Source: Ruminococcaceae bacterium UBA5450
GTDB lineage: Bacteria > Bacillota > Clostridia > Oscillospirales > Acutalibacteraceae
Length of the DNA: 34,962 nt
Reading direction: 5' to 3'
Assembly (NCBI GenBank): GCA_002424295.1
Contig: DIQY01000006.1
Span: 779-35,740 of the forward strand
The notes under the pieces were generated by a model, which did not search any database, had not been told where the DNA came from, and saw only the letters and a program-made list of their open reading frames with translations. Below are positions 23,493-31,270 of the stretch, piece after piece. The first letter of the stretch is position 1; every line of letters begins with the position of its first letter. A program made the translations under genes and the position numbers.

Positions 23493-25595
23493 TCAGCATT
23501 CATCTTGTGCGGTGCCATTGATAAGGATGTCGGTGTCATTGAAAAGGTATGCAGTAAATTGCAAATATGCTATATTGTATACATGATTTTGTTCCTTGCA
23601 ATGAATTACATGTTTTACCTGGACGTAGCATCTTTTGCTTGAACAAGTCCCGCCATTCATGAGAGGGTAGCATATTGGTACGCTTCTCGTACTGTAAACA
23701 AAATTTTTTATTTGGTCTAATTTATATATAAGGTTCTTTTCAAGATTCAGCACCAGATGCAATTTTGAATTGCAAACCGGCGAACACGAAAAACTATCTA
23801 CTATATCATTCAGAGACTCCACTTGAGCCTCACTGTTTACACATGCTAAGCTGCTGTAAACCACTTCAGCATCTATTTTTTCACATATTCTTCCTGAAAA
23901 GATATCTAACTCGGCATTGCTCCCGCTGTCGATTTTGGTGTAAGCAACAGCTGATTCTGGAGCCATATTTATATCGGCAGTGATATCCATATCCGATTGC
24001 AAAACAAGGGATAAAAACTTTCTGTTATATCCTTCTTTTACGAACGAAATAGAATAAGTGCCAGCCGATAAATTTAAAACATAATGTTTATCAAATAGAT
24101 ATGAGGCTATTTTTTTACAATTATTATCGTATACTGTGACCGAGACACCGTCCAGCAATTCATTTGTTTTACAATCCCTGATGTCACCGTTTATTGGGAT
24201 CGTTTTTGTTATGGTAATTGGAAGCACATCAATCCCTGTATCCTGGAATGTGACTGTTTGCATGCATTGATCCAGAACAGAACCTGTATCAAAAATGTTA
24301 TGCCCTTCACTGGAGAAGAATCCTGTTACTGTAATAAGCAGTGTCTCAGAAGAATTTCCTGTTAAATTATCTATTGTCCAGGTAATCTGATTGCCCGCAA
24401 AGTTTACATTCCCTGCGCTTGGAGTGAGCTGCGGCCCGGATTCAATCGTGAAAGAGCTGTTAATATAATCAATAATTTCAACATTTAGTATATCTGTTAT
24501 TGCTGTGTTTGTAACAGTAATACTGAGTGTCCAAGTCGAAATGCTGCATTTTTCAACGGATAATGGACCTGATACAATTTGCTTATTAACAGTCAATTGA
24601 TTTGGTGCATACACCAATATACCATGGTCGGCAAAAATTACTGTTGTAAGATCTGTTCCGTTCACAATTCCAGAGTCCAATATATAATGGCCTGGTGCTG
24701 TGAAGTGTCCAGTAAGGGTTATTGTAATTGCTACTGTATCTCCCACATTGATGGTACCAACATTCCATGTAATGACACGTGTTCCGGAGTTGTATGAAAC
24801 GCCCGCATTGGGTATAAATATGGGCGGGGCAGTGAGCACAATACTATTGTTTAGCGTATCAGTCATTACCACATTATTTACCGGAACGGTACCGCAATTA
24901 TACATCGTAATCAGTAAAACCCATGAACGCATATCATCTGCACATACGGTGGTTGGCCCAGATATTATTTTTTTCGTTACGCAGAGAACCGGCGATCCCA
25001 CCGGCGGGTTTATGATCATGCCACAGACAAATTCTTTGTTTATAACATCATCCTGCGTTGAAGTAAAGTAACATAAACGGTAGGTCGAGGAAACAAAGTT
25101 AAGTCCGGCAAATATGCTTGTCGGGAGCGTGAAATCCAAGAAATAATCTGCGTCGGGTATCATTGGATTTAAACATGGAAAATGCGCCCCCGCATCAACA
25201 ACTCTTACATTATCTGTCGGTTGAAAAGGGCTGTTTAGAGTAATCGGTACATCATAAATTAAGGTTGAAGAGGAGTCCTTTACCTGTAGATTGTAATTAT
25301 TCCCGCTGGCATTTATAAGAATTGTAAATAACACCGTGTTTGTTTGATGTCTTATAACTACACCCCAAACTAATTCCTTCAGCTTGTAGACATTGGGGCT
25401 ATTGCTAAGCGGGTCTCCGTTCAGCCTCATCCTGAACGCTACTTCCGCGGGATTCGGATTTGGAGTTGGATATAGGTAATAATATGCAGCGGGATACTGC
25501 ATATCACCTACGATATCAACCCAACATGGGTTTTCATTATTTGGCTCTGCGGCCTGTATATAAGTGATCCAATCATTACCATTGATAGGAAACAT
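23493..25595 (-). CDS. DUF11-repeat protein, probable surface or spore-associated protein
   Basis: ATG 25595 has AGGGGGGA upstream, giving 700 residues. An N-terminal domain of about 200 residues (rich in Asn, Pro, Tyr; FRMRLNGDPLSN, YFLDFTLPTS) is followed by two DUF11-type beta domains: about 204-330 (CVTKKIISGPTTVCADDMRS) and 334-460 (LTVNKQIVSGPLSVEKCSIS), each ending in a GHxIxDxG-like segment. Next comes a carboxypeptidase-regulatory-like domain (about 466-546, IRDCKTNELLDGVSVTVYD, LSAGTYSI). The last 150 residues are rich in Cys. No signal peptide, LPxTG or membrane anchor is visible, so secretion by the usual route is doubtful; assembly on the spore from the mother cell would explain this, but is inference. 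Confidence 0.75.
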   Translation of the reverse strand: MFPINGNDWITYIQAAEPNNENPCWVDIVGDMQYPAAYYYLYPTPNPNPAEVAFRMRLNGDPLSNSPNVYKLKELVWGVVIRHQTNTVLFTILINASGNNYNLQVKDSSSTLIYDVPITLNSPFQPTDNVRVVDAGAHFPCLNPMIPDADYFLDFTLPTSIFAGLNFVSSTYRLCYFTSTQDDVINKEFVCGMIINPPVGSPVLCVTKKIISGPTTVCADDMRSWVLLITMYNCGTVPVNNVVMTDTLNNSIVLTAPPIFIPNAGVSYNSGTRVITWNVGTINVGDTVAITITLTGHFTAPGHYILDSGIVNGTDLTTVIFADHGILVYAPNQLTVNKQIVSGPLSVEKCSISTWTLSITVTNTAITDILNVEIIDYINSSFTIESGPQLTPSAGNVNFAGNQITWTIDNLTGNSSETLLITVTGFFSSEGHNIFDTGSVLDQCMQTVTFQDTGIDVLPITITKTIPINGDIRDCKTNELLDGVSVTVYDNNCKKIASYLFDKHYVLNLSAGTYSISFVKEGYNRKFLSLVLQSDMDITADINMAPESAVAYTKIDSGSNAELDIFSGRICEKIDAEVVYSSLACVNSEAQVESLNDIVDSFSCSPVCNSKLHLVLNLEKNLIYKLDQIKNFVYSTRSVPICYPLMNGGTCSSKRCYVQVKHVIHCKEQNHVYNIAYLQFTAYLFNDTDILINGTAQDEC

Positions 25596-25849
25596 AATTT
25601 TCCCCCCTTGTGCTCTATATAACATTTTATTAGGAATATCAATCGGATGTTACAATTGATACGAGAGGAAAAGCGAGGTTATGTCACCTTTTAGTGCACG
25701 ACCTACCCCATAATTATGCAGACTGAAAAAGTTGTTCCAATCCTTTTTGAATCTTCGATTTTGGAAAATAAATTTTTGTACCATTTCGGAAAGCCGTGCA
25801 TCTTGCACTCATTAGAGTTGTCAGACTTTTCAATTTATTTTTAGTGATA

Positions 25850-25911
25850 TCTTCCAATTAAAAAGAATCACCATCAGCCGTCCCATATAGGATAGCTGAT
25901 GGTGATTTTTC
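25850..25911. repeat. Hairpin repeat copy R4
   Basis: AAAGAATCACCATCAGC and GCTGATGGTGATTTTT pair over about 16 bp, with the left flank CTTCCAATTAAAA shared with R1 and R3. The right flank (CTATGTAAATG) is not shared, so this copy is right-truncated or diverged. It lies 3' of no gene: it is between the 5' end of the DUF11 gene and the integrase 3' end. The remaining part of 25596-26284 holds the terminator and attachment site listed next. Confidence 0.7.
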
Positions 25912-26059
25912 TATGTAAATGTTTTTACTGTAAATATAATTCACGTTTTACCATCCATTTTAATTGTTTTTAAATTACTGGCATATTTACTGGCACTTTT
26001 CTCAAAGTAGCTCCAAAATGCTCAAAATTTCGTGTTTTAGTCCCTATAAAATGGCATAA

Positions 26060-26107
26060 GAAAAGCCACATCAAAAAGCCTTATATTGGCTTTCCAATGC
26101 GGTTTTT
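26060..26107. terminator. Nested hairpin terminator downstream of the integrase
   Basis: On the minus strand AAAGCC-AATATAA-GGCTTTTTG (26093-26072) forms a short hairpin with T-run suited to ending integrase transcripts. An outer imperfect pairing of AAAAGCCACAT with ATGCGGTTTTT would end transcription on the + strand. Confidence 0.6.
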
Positions 26108-26121
26108 CGGCCCTTAAAATC

Positions 26122-26144
26122 TGGTCGAGGTGACTGGATTCGAA
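26122..26144 (-). other. Attachment site (att): tRNA 3' end, probably tRNA-Pro
   Basis: The minus strand reads TTCGAAT (T-loop), CCAGT (T-stem), CACCTCG (seven-base acceptor strand), then ACCA. This is an exact tRNA 3' end; G72 with A73 fits tRNA-Pro. The sequence upstream does not restore the 5' half of the T-stem, so no tRNA gene is present here and the match stops where an integration core would stop. It lies next to the integrase gene and marks the left end of the right-hand element. An intact tRNA gene is predicted at the other end, beyond the window. Confidence 0.75.
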
Positions 26145-26284
26145 TGACAATATAAATGTTTTTTAATTTTCCATAACACTCAAAAAACGTGATTCCTATG
26201 CGGTTTTACAGCTCTGTATGTTTTATGAAATGTTATGGCATACCATCATATTTCACAGTAATAACGACCAAATAACGACCAAAA

Positions 26285-27673
26285 TCAAGCCCGTTTTTTA
26301 TCTCCGGAAAGCACAACCTCAAGGGCTGCAGACGCTGCAGCATCTGCACTTTGAAGCTGATGCGCATAAATGTTCATTGTTGTACTTGTTTGACTATGTC
26401 CCAATCTTCCGGACACAGTACGAACATCTATTCCCTGACCAATTAAAAGAGTTGCACTTGTATGGCGAAGAGAATGAAGAGATACTGAAGGTAAATTTGC
26501 TCTCTTTAATATTCTTTTCAGATGATTAAGTGGGGTACTTGAAGACATTGGGGTTCCATCGCTATTAGTAAATAACCATGGATTATTTTTCCATTCGTTG
26601 TTCCACCTATCCCCCATCGCTAAACGATGTGAATTTTGACTGGCTCTATAAGCCCGTAAAAGAGACATTACCCCACTAGTAACGCGAATAGAACGTTTTG
26701 AGCGCACTGTCTTTGTAGTGTCTTCATACATTCCTTTTCCAACTGCATACTGTGAAGTTCGACGAACAGAAAGTACTTCCGCATCAAAATTAATATCCTG
26801 CCATTCTAATCCTAGGAGCTCTCCGCGGCGCATCCCTGTATAAAGTGCCAATGTAAAAAGCGTCTGATCTTCTATCGACTCATGTTTCAGCTGCTCTAAA
26901 AATATTACTGCCTGCTTATCATCTAAACACTGAATATCATGCGCAGGGACACGCGGAGGATCTACTCGTCTGCATGGATTATCCTTTATGATCTGCCATT
27001 TTACTGCTCTTTCCAAAATAGTGGAAATTACACAATGATATTCGCGAATGGTCTTTGCTGATAAGTGATCTCCGGAATACTCGATTGTAAATAACGTTTT
27101 AATTGGTTGATTAAGAGCTTGCGCAATTTTTTCTGCACTGCTCTTATTAACACTATGTCCTGATTCTGCCGTTTTTATTGTTGATGGAGCTAGCCCTGCA
27201 CGCTGTGCAATAGTTTGTACATCCGTATGCGCCCTTGCTGCCTTGATAGCATCCGGCTTCGGAAAATATCGAATTTTGCCACACTGATTTGTAGTTTCTA
27301 ATTGGTGATAAAATTTCATAATATGTTGTGGTTGTAGTCTATTAAGATGGATATGACCAATAGCTGGATAAATTCTGTCCATCGCTCTCCTATACCCCTC
27401 TATTGTCTTTTTACGGAGGCGACTTTCAGCGTATTCTTCAAACCATTTTTCCGCGAAATCTTGGAACTTGATATTTGAATCGGTGTATAGTCCGGCCTTA
27501 ATATCCTCATCGAATAATACTTTTTGTCGCTCCAATTCTTTCCCTATTTGATTTTTTGTCATTCCTTCTTTTGGAGTCCATGTTTTAGATCGCATAATCT
27601 GCTTTCCATATACGTCATATCCAGCAGATGCACGGATTCGATATGAATTTCCCCTTTTTTGTACAGTTGCCAT
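26285..27673 (-). CDS. Tyrosine-type site-specific integrase with inserted XRE-type HTH
   Basis: ATG 27673 has AGGAGG upstream, giving 462 residues; the frame is open to 27826, but the extra part is non-coding hairpin sequence. The N-terminal arm-binding region (VQKRGNSYRIRAS) is followed by a SAM-like core-binding domain (about 65-235). Between residues about 140 and 197 this domain is interrupted by an XRE-like helix-turn-helix (IAQRAGLAPSTIKTAESG, then AEKIAQALNQPIKTLF). The catalytic domain (about 245-440) has R282 (TGMRRGE), HSLRH (H400, R403), GHSQ (H426) and nucleophile Y436. It should catalyse integration at the tRNA site 140 bases beyond its stop. Confidence 0.92.
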   Translation of the reverse strand: MATVQKRGNSYRIRASAGYDVYGKQIMRSKTWTPKEGMTKNQIGKELERQKVLFDEDIKAGLYTDSNIKFQDFAEKWFEEYAESRLRKKTIEGYRRAMDRIYPAIGHIHLNRLQPQHIMKFYHQLETTNQCGKIRYFPKPDAIKAARAHTDVQTIAQRAGLAPSTIKTAESGHSVNKSSAEKIAQALNQPIKTLFTIEYSGDHLSAKTIREYHCVISTILERAVKWQIIKDNPCRRVDPPRVPAHDIQCLDDKQAVIFLEQLKHESIEDQTLFTLALYTGMRRGELLGLEWQDINFDAEVLSVRRTSQYAVGKGMYEDTTKTVRSKRSIRVTSGVMSLLRAYRASQNSHRLAMGDRWNNEWKNNPWLFTNSDGTPMSSSTPLNHLKRILKRANLPSVSLHSLRHTSATLLIGQGIDVRTVSGRLGHSQTSTTMNIYAHQLQSADAAASAALEVVLSGDKKRA

Positions 27674-27784
27674 GTGTACCAATCCTCCTAAAAATGGGTA
27701 TAAAAATGCCCGGCACTTGATTTTTAGCCGGACGACTGGTACAATATGGTTGCATTTGTTCCTGTCGGCTCCGGCCGATGATCT

Positions 27785-27823
27785 CCGCTCTCTGGTGCTG
27801 GTAACGCCGGAGGGCGGTTTTTT
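27785..27823 (+). terminator. GC-rich + strand terminator hairpin in the integrase leader
   Basis: CCGCTCTCTGG (27785-27795) and CCGGAGGGCGG (27807-27817) pair with two G-T wobbles and are followed by six T residues on the + strand. It lies upstream of the integrase start but points the opposite way. A second small hairpin, TCGGC/GCCGA, is at 27765-27778. It may protect the lysogeny genes from antisense transcription. Confidence 0.6.
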
Positions 27824-27839
27824 CATTTAATTACTTTTA

Positions 27840-28403
27840 TTACTTCAAATTGTAATTCTGTTCTCCTAATTTTTCTCCGCCTATTCCTATAGTGGCCTTA
27901 AGGGTAACAGGAGTCGTGGTATCAGATAAAACATATGCTATTGCGTTTTCTACCGTGCCACCCTTTTTAATCTCTTGTATTTGAGATTGCAAGAATTGGT
28001 CATCGGGGAGTTCCGCTATGCTCAAAGTGTTTATTTTATTAGGATCGTTATCCTGTATTGCTTCAAACATTGGAATCCAAGCAGCCATTGGACTAATTTT
28101 TTCTTTTCCGGAAAGATTCGTCGTCTTATACCAAAAAGCAATTATCGGATTTTCACTATCTTTATTTCCTTTTTCTCCTGGTTGTATAATCTTATATTTC
28201 TCAATTTCAATCTTGACATCTTCCTCTACTAAAATATTATCTTTAAAATAATATTTTGCTTGGGATGCAGAACTAACCGGCGCAGAGCTGCTACTTACAG
28301 CGACCGATGAAGAAGCCTTGCTGGAAGATGCTGTTCCTTCTCCACAAGCAGTCATTGCCAAACACATAACTGTTGCCATCAAAAAGCAAATTATCTTTTT
28401 CAT
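27840..28403 (-). CDS. Lipoprotein with DUF5067-like domain
   Basis: ATG 28403 follows GGAGAG by five bases. The 187-residue product has a lipoprotein signal peptide (MKKIICFLMATVMCLAMTAC), with the lipobox cysteine at about residue 20. A Ser/Ala-rich linker (about 24-48) leads to a DUF5067-type beta domain (about 50-187, for example KDNILVEEDVKIEIEKYKI). It would sit on the outer face of the membrane. Such proteins are frequent between repressor and integrase in Firmicute prophages and may be expressed from the lysogen, for example in superinfection exclusion; that role is inference. Confidence 0.78.
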   Translation of the reverse strand: MKKIICFLMATVMCLAMTACGEGTASSSKASSSVAVSSSSAPVSSASQAKYYFKDNILVEEDVKIEIEKYKIIQPGEKGNKDSENPIIAFWYKTTNLSGKEKISPMAAWIPMFEAIQDNDPNKINTLSIAELPDDQFLQSQIQEIKKGGTVENAIAYVLSDTTTPVTLKATIGIGGEKLGEQNYNLK

Positions 28404-28447
28404 AAAATCTCTCCATTTCATCACTAACAGATTCTAAATAACCCGTT

Positions 28448-28882
28448 TTATTTCACACTAAATGACAGCCCGCAATTTTCTATATAATAATGAATAGCCC
28501 ATTTAATTGCGGACTCTGGCAGTCCAAAATACTCGGCAAGCTGCCATGGTTCTGCATATCCATCTTGAATGGCTGCTTGTATTTTTTCGAACGGAAGAAA
28601 GCGCTTTACTTCCCAGCTATTGGCCTTATATTCATGTTTTTGAACCAAGTCCAGTGAACTGCTTACTCTATTTGTGCATCCAGTAACACAATGCCCTGTC
28701 TCGTGTGCTATTGCCCTCTTTGTTTCTGCAATGACGAAAATTGAGTAATATCAATAAATATTCCATACTGCTTATTCAGTTCAATCGTAGCGCTCTTAAC
28801 TTCCCCAGCATCAATATTGATATAGGGAGATTCCGTGCCCTTGTATTTCTTTATATAAATCTGAAAACTCGACCATGATGTC
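28448..28882 (-). pseudogene. Frameshifted ImmA/IrrE-type metallopeptidase gene
   Basis: The C-terminal part reads RAIAHETGHCVTGCTNRVSS with the HExxH zinc motif and continues to the stop at 28448. The N-terminal part is in another frame and reads SFQIYIKKYKGTESPYINID and then YGIFIDITQFSS. The two frames meet near 28728-28735, where one base appears to be missing (SS-AETKR junction). Intact ImmA proteins cut the neighbouring phage repressor to induce excision. The gene follows the repressor directly, as expected. An alternative frame from ATG 28876 (MVEFSDLYKEIQGHGIS) stops early. Sequencing error would also explain the shift. Confidence 0.7.
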
Positions 28883-29564
28883 AATCCTTAGATTTTTCTT
28901 TATCTTGCTGTTGCTTAAAGAATTTTGCCATTTCCAACAACTTGTCTTTATTTTCTTCTGTTAATTCCTTAGATTCATCTAAGAGGGCATAACTAAAATC
29001 ATCAAAAGTGATATCTTCAGGCTTCTTCTCGTTCAGAGAGGAAGCTTTTTCTTTTTTATTTTCTAATTTTGGCTTGTTCTTGTATTCATTTTCTAAACCC
29101 AATAATTGAGACTTCAAAATTTCTATATTTGCTCGACAAAAAACGCTTTTTTTCACGAATGGTTGAAAAGCGTAGTTCCAAACTTCTATAGTCGCGTCAC
29201 AAAAATTATCTTCACTCAACTTATGACAATCCACAACGAGAATATACCCATTTGGAAGTTCTTTACAAACGCAAGTGATGTTGGTAATGACTCGCAACTG
29301 ATAATCTGATCCAAGTAGTTCTCTCAGACGTAATAACGCGGATGTGGGATCATATCTAAAAGCTTCTTGCCCAAGCAAATAATCGACTGATACGCCAAAA
29401 TAAGCTGATATTTTTGAAAGCGTTTCAGTGGACAGTTGTTGCTTCCTCCCCATTTTTAAATCCGTTAATGAGCCTCTACTCGCCCCAGATTCTTTGCACA
29501 TTGTGGATATATTGATCCCTTTTATTTTGCAAAGTGTCTCGATCGTTTCATATAAACTATACAT
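28881..29564 (-). CDS. CI-like phage repressor (XRE family)
   Basis: The 227-residue protein has an N-terminal Cro/CI helix-turn-helix (about 5-62: ISTMCKESGASRGSLTDLKM and ISAYFGVSVDYLLG). A middle region (about 70-150) has no LexA-like Ser-Lys protease motif that I can identify. The C-terminus is charged and helical (about 155-227). It should bind the operators just upstream and keep the element dormant. Loss of a self-cleavage domain fits control by the ImmA protease encoded downstream, which is broken here. The start has GGAG-like GAGCTGAAATT upstream, which is weak. Confidence 0.85.
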   Translation of the reverse strand: MYSLYETIETLCKIKGINISTMCKESGASRGSLTDLKMGRKQQLSTETLSKISAYFGVSVDYLLGQEAFRYDPTSALLRLRELLGSDYQLRVITNITCVCKELPNGYILVVDCHKLSEDNFCDATIEVWNYAFQPFVKKSVFCRANIEILKSQLLGLENEYKNKPKLENKKEKASSLNEKKPEDITFDDFSYALLDESKELTEENKDKLLEMAKFFKQQQDKEKSKD

Positions 29565-29588
29565 AATTTCAGCTCCAATACTATTTAA

Positions 29589-29722
29589 TACGCTGAAATT
29601 ACGCTTTCGCTTAAAATAGACTTGAATTTTACGCCATAGCGTATTATACTACCAATATACCGTGAAAGCGTAATCTAAGTAGGCTACAACTACAATATAT
29701 TACACTTGTGCGTAAATGTCAA
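29589..29722. promoter_or_regulatory. Lysogeny switch: face-to-face promoters with TACGC/GCGTA operators
   Basis: The rightward promoter is TTGAAT (29622-29627), 17 bases, TATACT (29645-29650). Its spacer holds the palindrome TACGC-CATA-GCGTA (29630-29643). The leftward promoter is TTGACA (29722-29717), 17 bases, TATATT (29699-29694), with a GCGTA half-site at 29710-29714 in its spacer. More half-sites lie at 29589-29593, 29600-29604 (ATTACGCTTTC) and 29668-29672 (GAAAGCGTAAT, its reverse complement). The two transcripts would overlap by about 30 bases. Binding by the repressor and the Cro-like protein is inferred. Confidence 0.75.
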
Positions 29723-29740
29723 TAGATTGGAGATGAAATT

Positions 29741-29968
29741 ATGGGAAAAAAGAAACCACTTTGCGAGCTTGGGCAGAAAATCGAAATTGCGCTTATAAAA
29801 TTAAATCGACCTAACACTTGGCTTATTGCACAGGTGGCTGAAGATACCGGGCTGTATTTCGACAGAAGCTATCTTCACAAAGTAAAAACGGGACAAATTG
29901 CAACGCCCAGCGTCATTGAAAGTATTTGCAAAATTTTAAAAATTAAAGACGAGAAAGAAGGTACATAA
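29741..29968 (+). CDS. Cro-like small DNA-binding protein
   Basis: The 75-residue product starts MGKKKPLCELGQKIEIALIK and has a helix-turn-helix region (LIAQVAEDTGLYFDRSYLHK, about 29-48) followed by a closing helix (SVIESICKILKI). It is the first gene of the rightward early operon. The start has TTGGAGATG upstream, and its stop overlaps the antirepressor start (TAATG). A Cro role, competing with the repressor at the switch, is inferred from position. Confidence 0.75.
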   Translation: MGKKKPLCELGQKIEIALIKLNRPNTWLIAQVAEDTGLYFDRSYLHKVKTGQIATPSVIESICKILKIKDEKEGT

Positions 29969-30807
29969 TGAACAGTCAATTATCAGTAAAGACCATTCCC
30001 TTTATGGGTGACAAACTCATGGCCGCTAAAGACGAAAAGTCCGGAAAAATCTATGCGGGTATCAAATGGATTTGTGACGGTCTTGGCTTATCCGAAGGGC
30101 AGTCAAAATCAGAGCGGCTTCGCATCCAAAATGATATTGTCCTCAAACAAGGGGGACGAAATATCATCCTCCCTACAAAAGGCGGAATTCAGTCCGTTCA
30201 ATGTATTGATAACGAGTTCGTTCCACTCTGGCTGGCAAAAATTAGTATCACTCCGGCAATGAAGAAAGAGCACCCGGAGGTCGCGGACAAGCTCGTACAG
30301 TATCAGCTGAAAGCGCAGAAAGTTCTCGCCGATGCATTTCTACATCATAAGGCACCTTCTGCAAAATCGAAATATCGTGCATTGCCACCTGTAAACCATT
30401 CTGTTGAAATTCTGCAAAAAGCATGGCTTGCTGCCGGCGTAGATCAAAAGCGTGCAGCAACAGCCGTATCCGGAATTTATAAACAAGTTTATGGTGATCT
30501 CGGAATTGATATTCCCGGCGCTCCAGTCGAATGCGACAAGACCTACGACAAAGAGCAGATTGCGAAAGCACTTGGCGTGTACTCGAAATCAGGGAAACCG
30601 CATTCACAAGCTATCGCCGCAATTATCCGTACAATGGATATTCCGGCAGATCTGATTGAACATTCCCCATTTGCGGCAAACGGTCACTCCGACGACTACG
30701 ATCGGTTTAAAGCGCCCGTGTTAGATATGGTACGCGACTGGCTTGCCTCTCAAAATGTAAATGACCCTATTGTGCTGGACAAGACCTATCACGTTGTTTA
30801 TAGGTAG
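29968..30807 (+). CDS. Phage antirepressor (P22 AR N-terminal domain)
   Basis: The 279-residue protein begins with the P22-antirepressor-type domain (about 5-115): LMAAKDEKSGKIYAGIKWIC, then PTKGGIQSVQCIDNEFVPLW and VADKLVQYQLKAQKVLADAF. The C-terminal part (about 140-279) looks like an antirepressor DNA-binding or coil domain (IAKALGVYSKSGKPHSQAIA). It would disable the repressor and promote induction. Translational coupling to the Cro-like gene is suggested by the one-base overlap. No frameshift is seen. Confidence 0.85.
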   Translation: MNSQLSVKTIPFMGDKLMAAKDEKSGKIYAGIKWICDGLGLSEGQSKSERLRIQNDIVLKQGGRNIILPTKGGIQSVQCIDNEFVPLWLAKISITPAMKKEHPEVADKLVQYQLKAQKVLADAFLHHKAPSAKSKYRALPPVNHSVEILQKAWLAAGVDQKRAATAVSGIYKQVYGDLGIDIPGAPVECDKTYDKEQIAKALGVYSKSGKPHSQAIAAIIRTMDIPADLIEHSPFAANGHSDDYDRFKAPVLDMVRDWLASQNVNDPIVLDKTYHVVYR

Positions 30808-30817
30808 GTGATTCAAG

Positions 30818-31066
30818 ATGCCAAGATTAAGAGCATCGGCAACTGAACTTGAAAATCGAAAAATAATCGCAGAGATTAAGTATGGCTGCGAAATGTCCGG
30901 AATAAATCCTGTGGACTTAGCAGTGGTTGCACATATGAACCGGTCCACCCTCTATCGGAGGCTAAAGGACCCGACGCAATTTAGATTGTGTGAACTGCGT
31001 GCCATTAGTCAGCGATTACACATTCCTATGCAAAAGTTAATTTTAGGAAGTGATCAGTCCGCATGA
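30818..31066 (+). CDS. Small helix-turn-helix protein of the early operon
   Basis: The 82-residue product has an HTH-like centre (LAVVAHMNRSTLYRRLKDPT, about 37-56) and a second helix pair (ELRAISQRLHIPMQKLIL). It resembles small phage DNA-binding regulators of the XRE/Arc-like type. AGGTGATTCAAG precedes the ATG. It may be an additional Cro or an early regulator. Confidence 0.7.
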   Translation: MPRLRASATELENRKIIAEIKYGCEMSGINPVDLAVVAHMNRSTLYRRLKDPTQFRLCELRAISQRLHIPMQKLILGSDQSA

Positions 31067-31085
31067 CTGGAAAGGAGGCGAGAAA

Positions 31086-31208
31086 ATGAAAGTGAGTGAA
31101 AAAGGCTGCAATCAGATCGTCATTACTTCCGATAATGGTGAAGTGATCGCAGTAATTTCCGACAGAGAAATAATCGAGCATAGCGGCTATAAAGTCACGC
31201 TATCCTAA
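31086..31208 (+). CDS. 40-residue phage protein of unknown function
   Basis: The product reads MKVSEKGCNQIVITSDNGEV followed by IAVISDREIIEHSGYKVTLS. It has a beta-hairpin character and a very good ribosome binding site (AAAGGAGGCGAG). Not recognised. In 31209-31270 there is no gene, only the ribosome binding region of the next one. Confidence 0.6.
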   Translation: MKVSEKGCNQIVITSDNGEVIAVISDREIIEHSGYKVTLS

Positions 31209-31270
31209 ATTATCGTTTCACCTCTGCCCCTACCTCGAGAGGACAAGTTCAAAGAAAGGAGGTATTTAAA

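Noticed and set aside
23427..23642. Small + strand ORF with two apparent membrane segments
   Set aside because: Most of it overlaps the 3' end of the DUF11 gene on the other strand, and it has no convincing ribosome binding site. The hydrophobicity is a by-product of the antisense reading.
18541..25911. Reading the hairpin repeats as integron attC sites
   Set aside because: The arms do not show the RYYYAAC/GTTRRRY boxes, and the integrase nearby is a phage tyrosine integrase with a tRNA att site, not IntI.
26218..26529. + strand ORF of 103 codons at the integrase 3' end
   Set aside because: It is antisense to the conserved catalytic end of the integrase and has no ribosome binding site.
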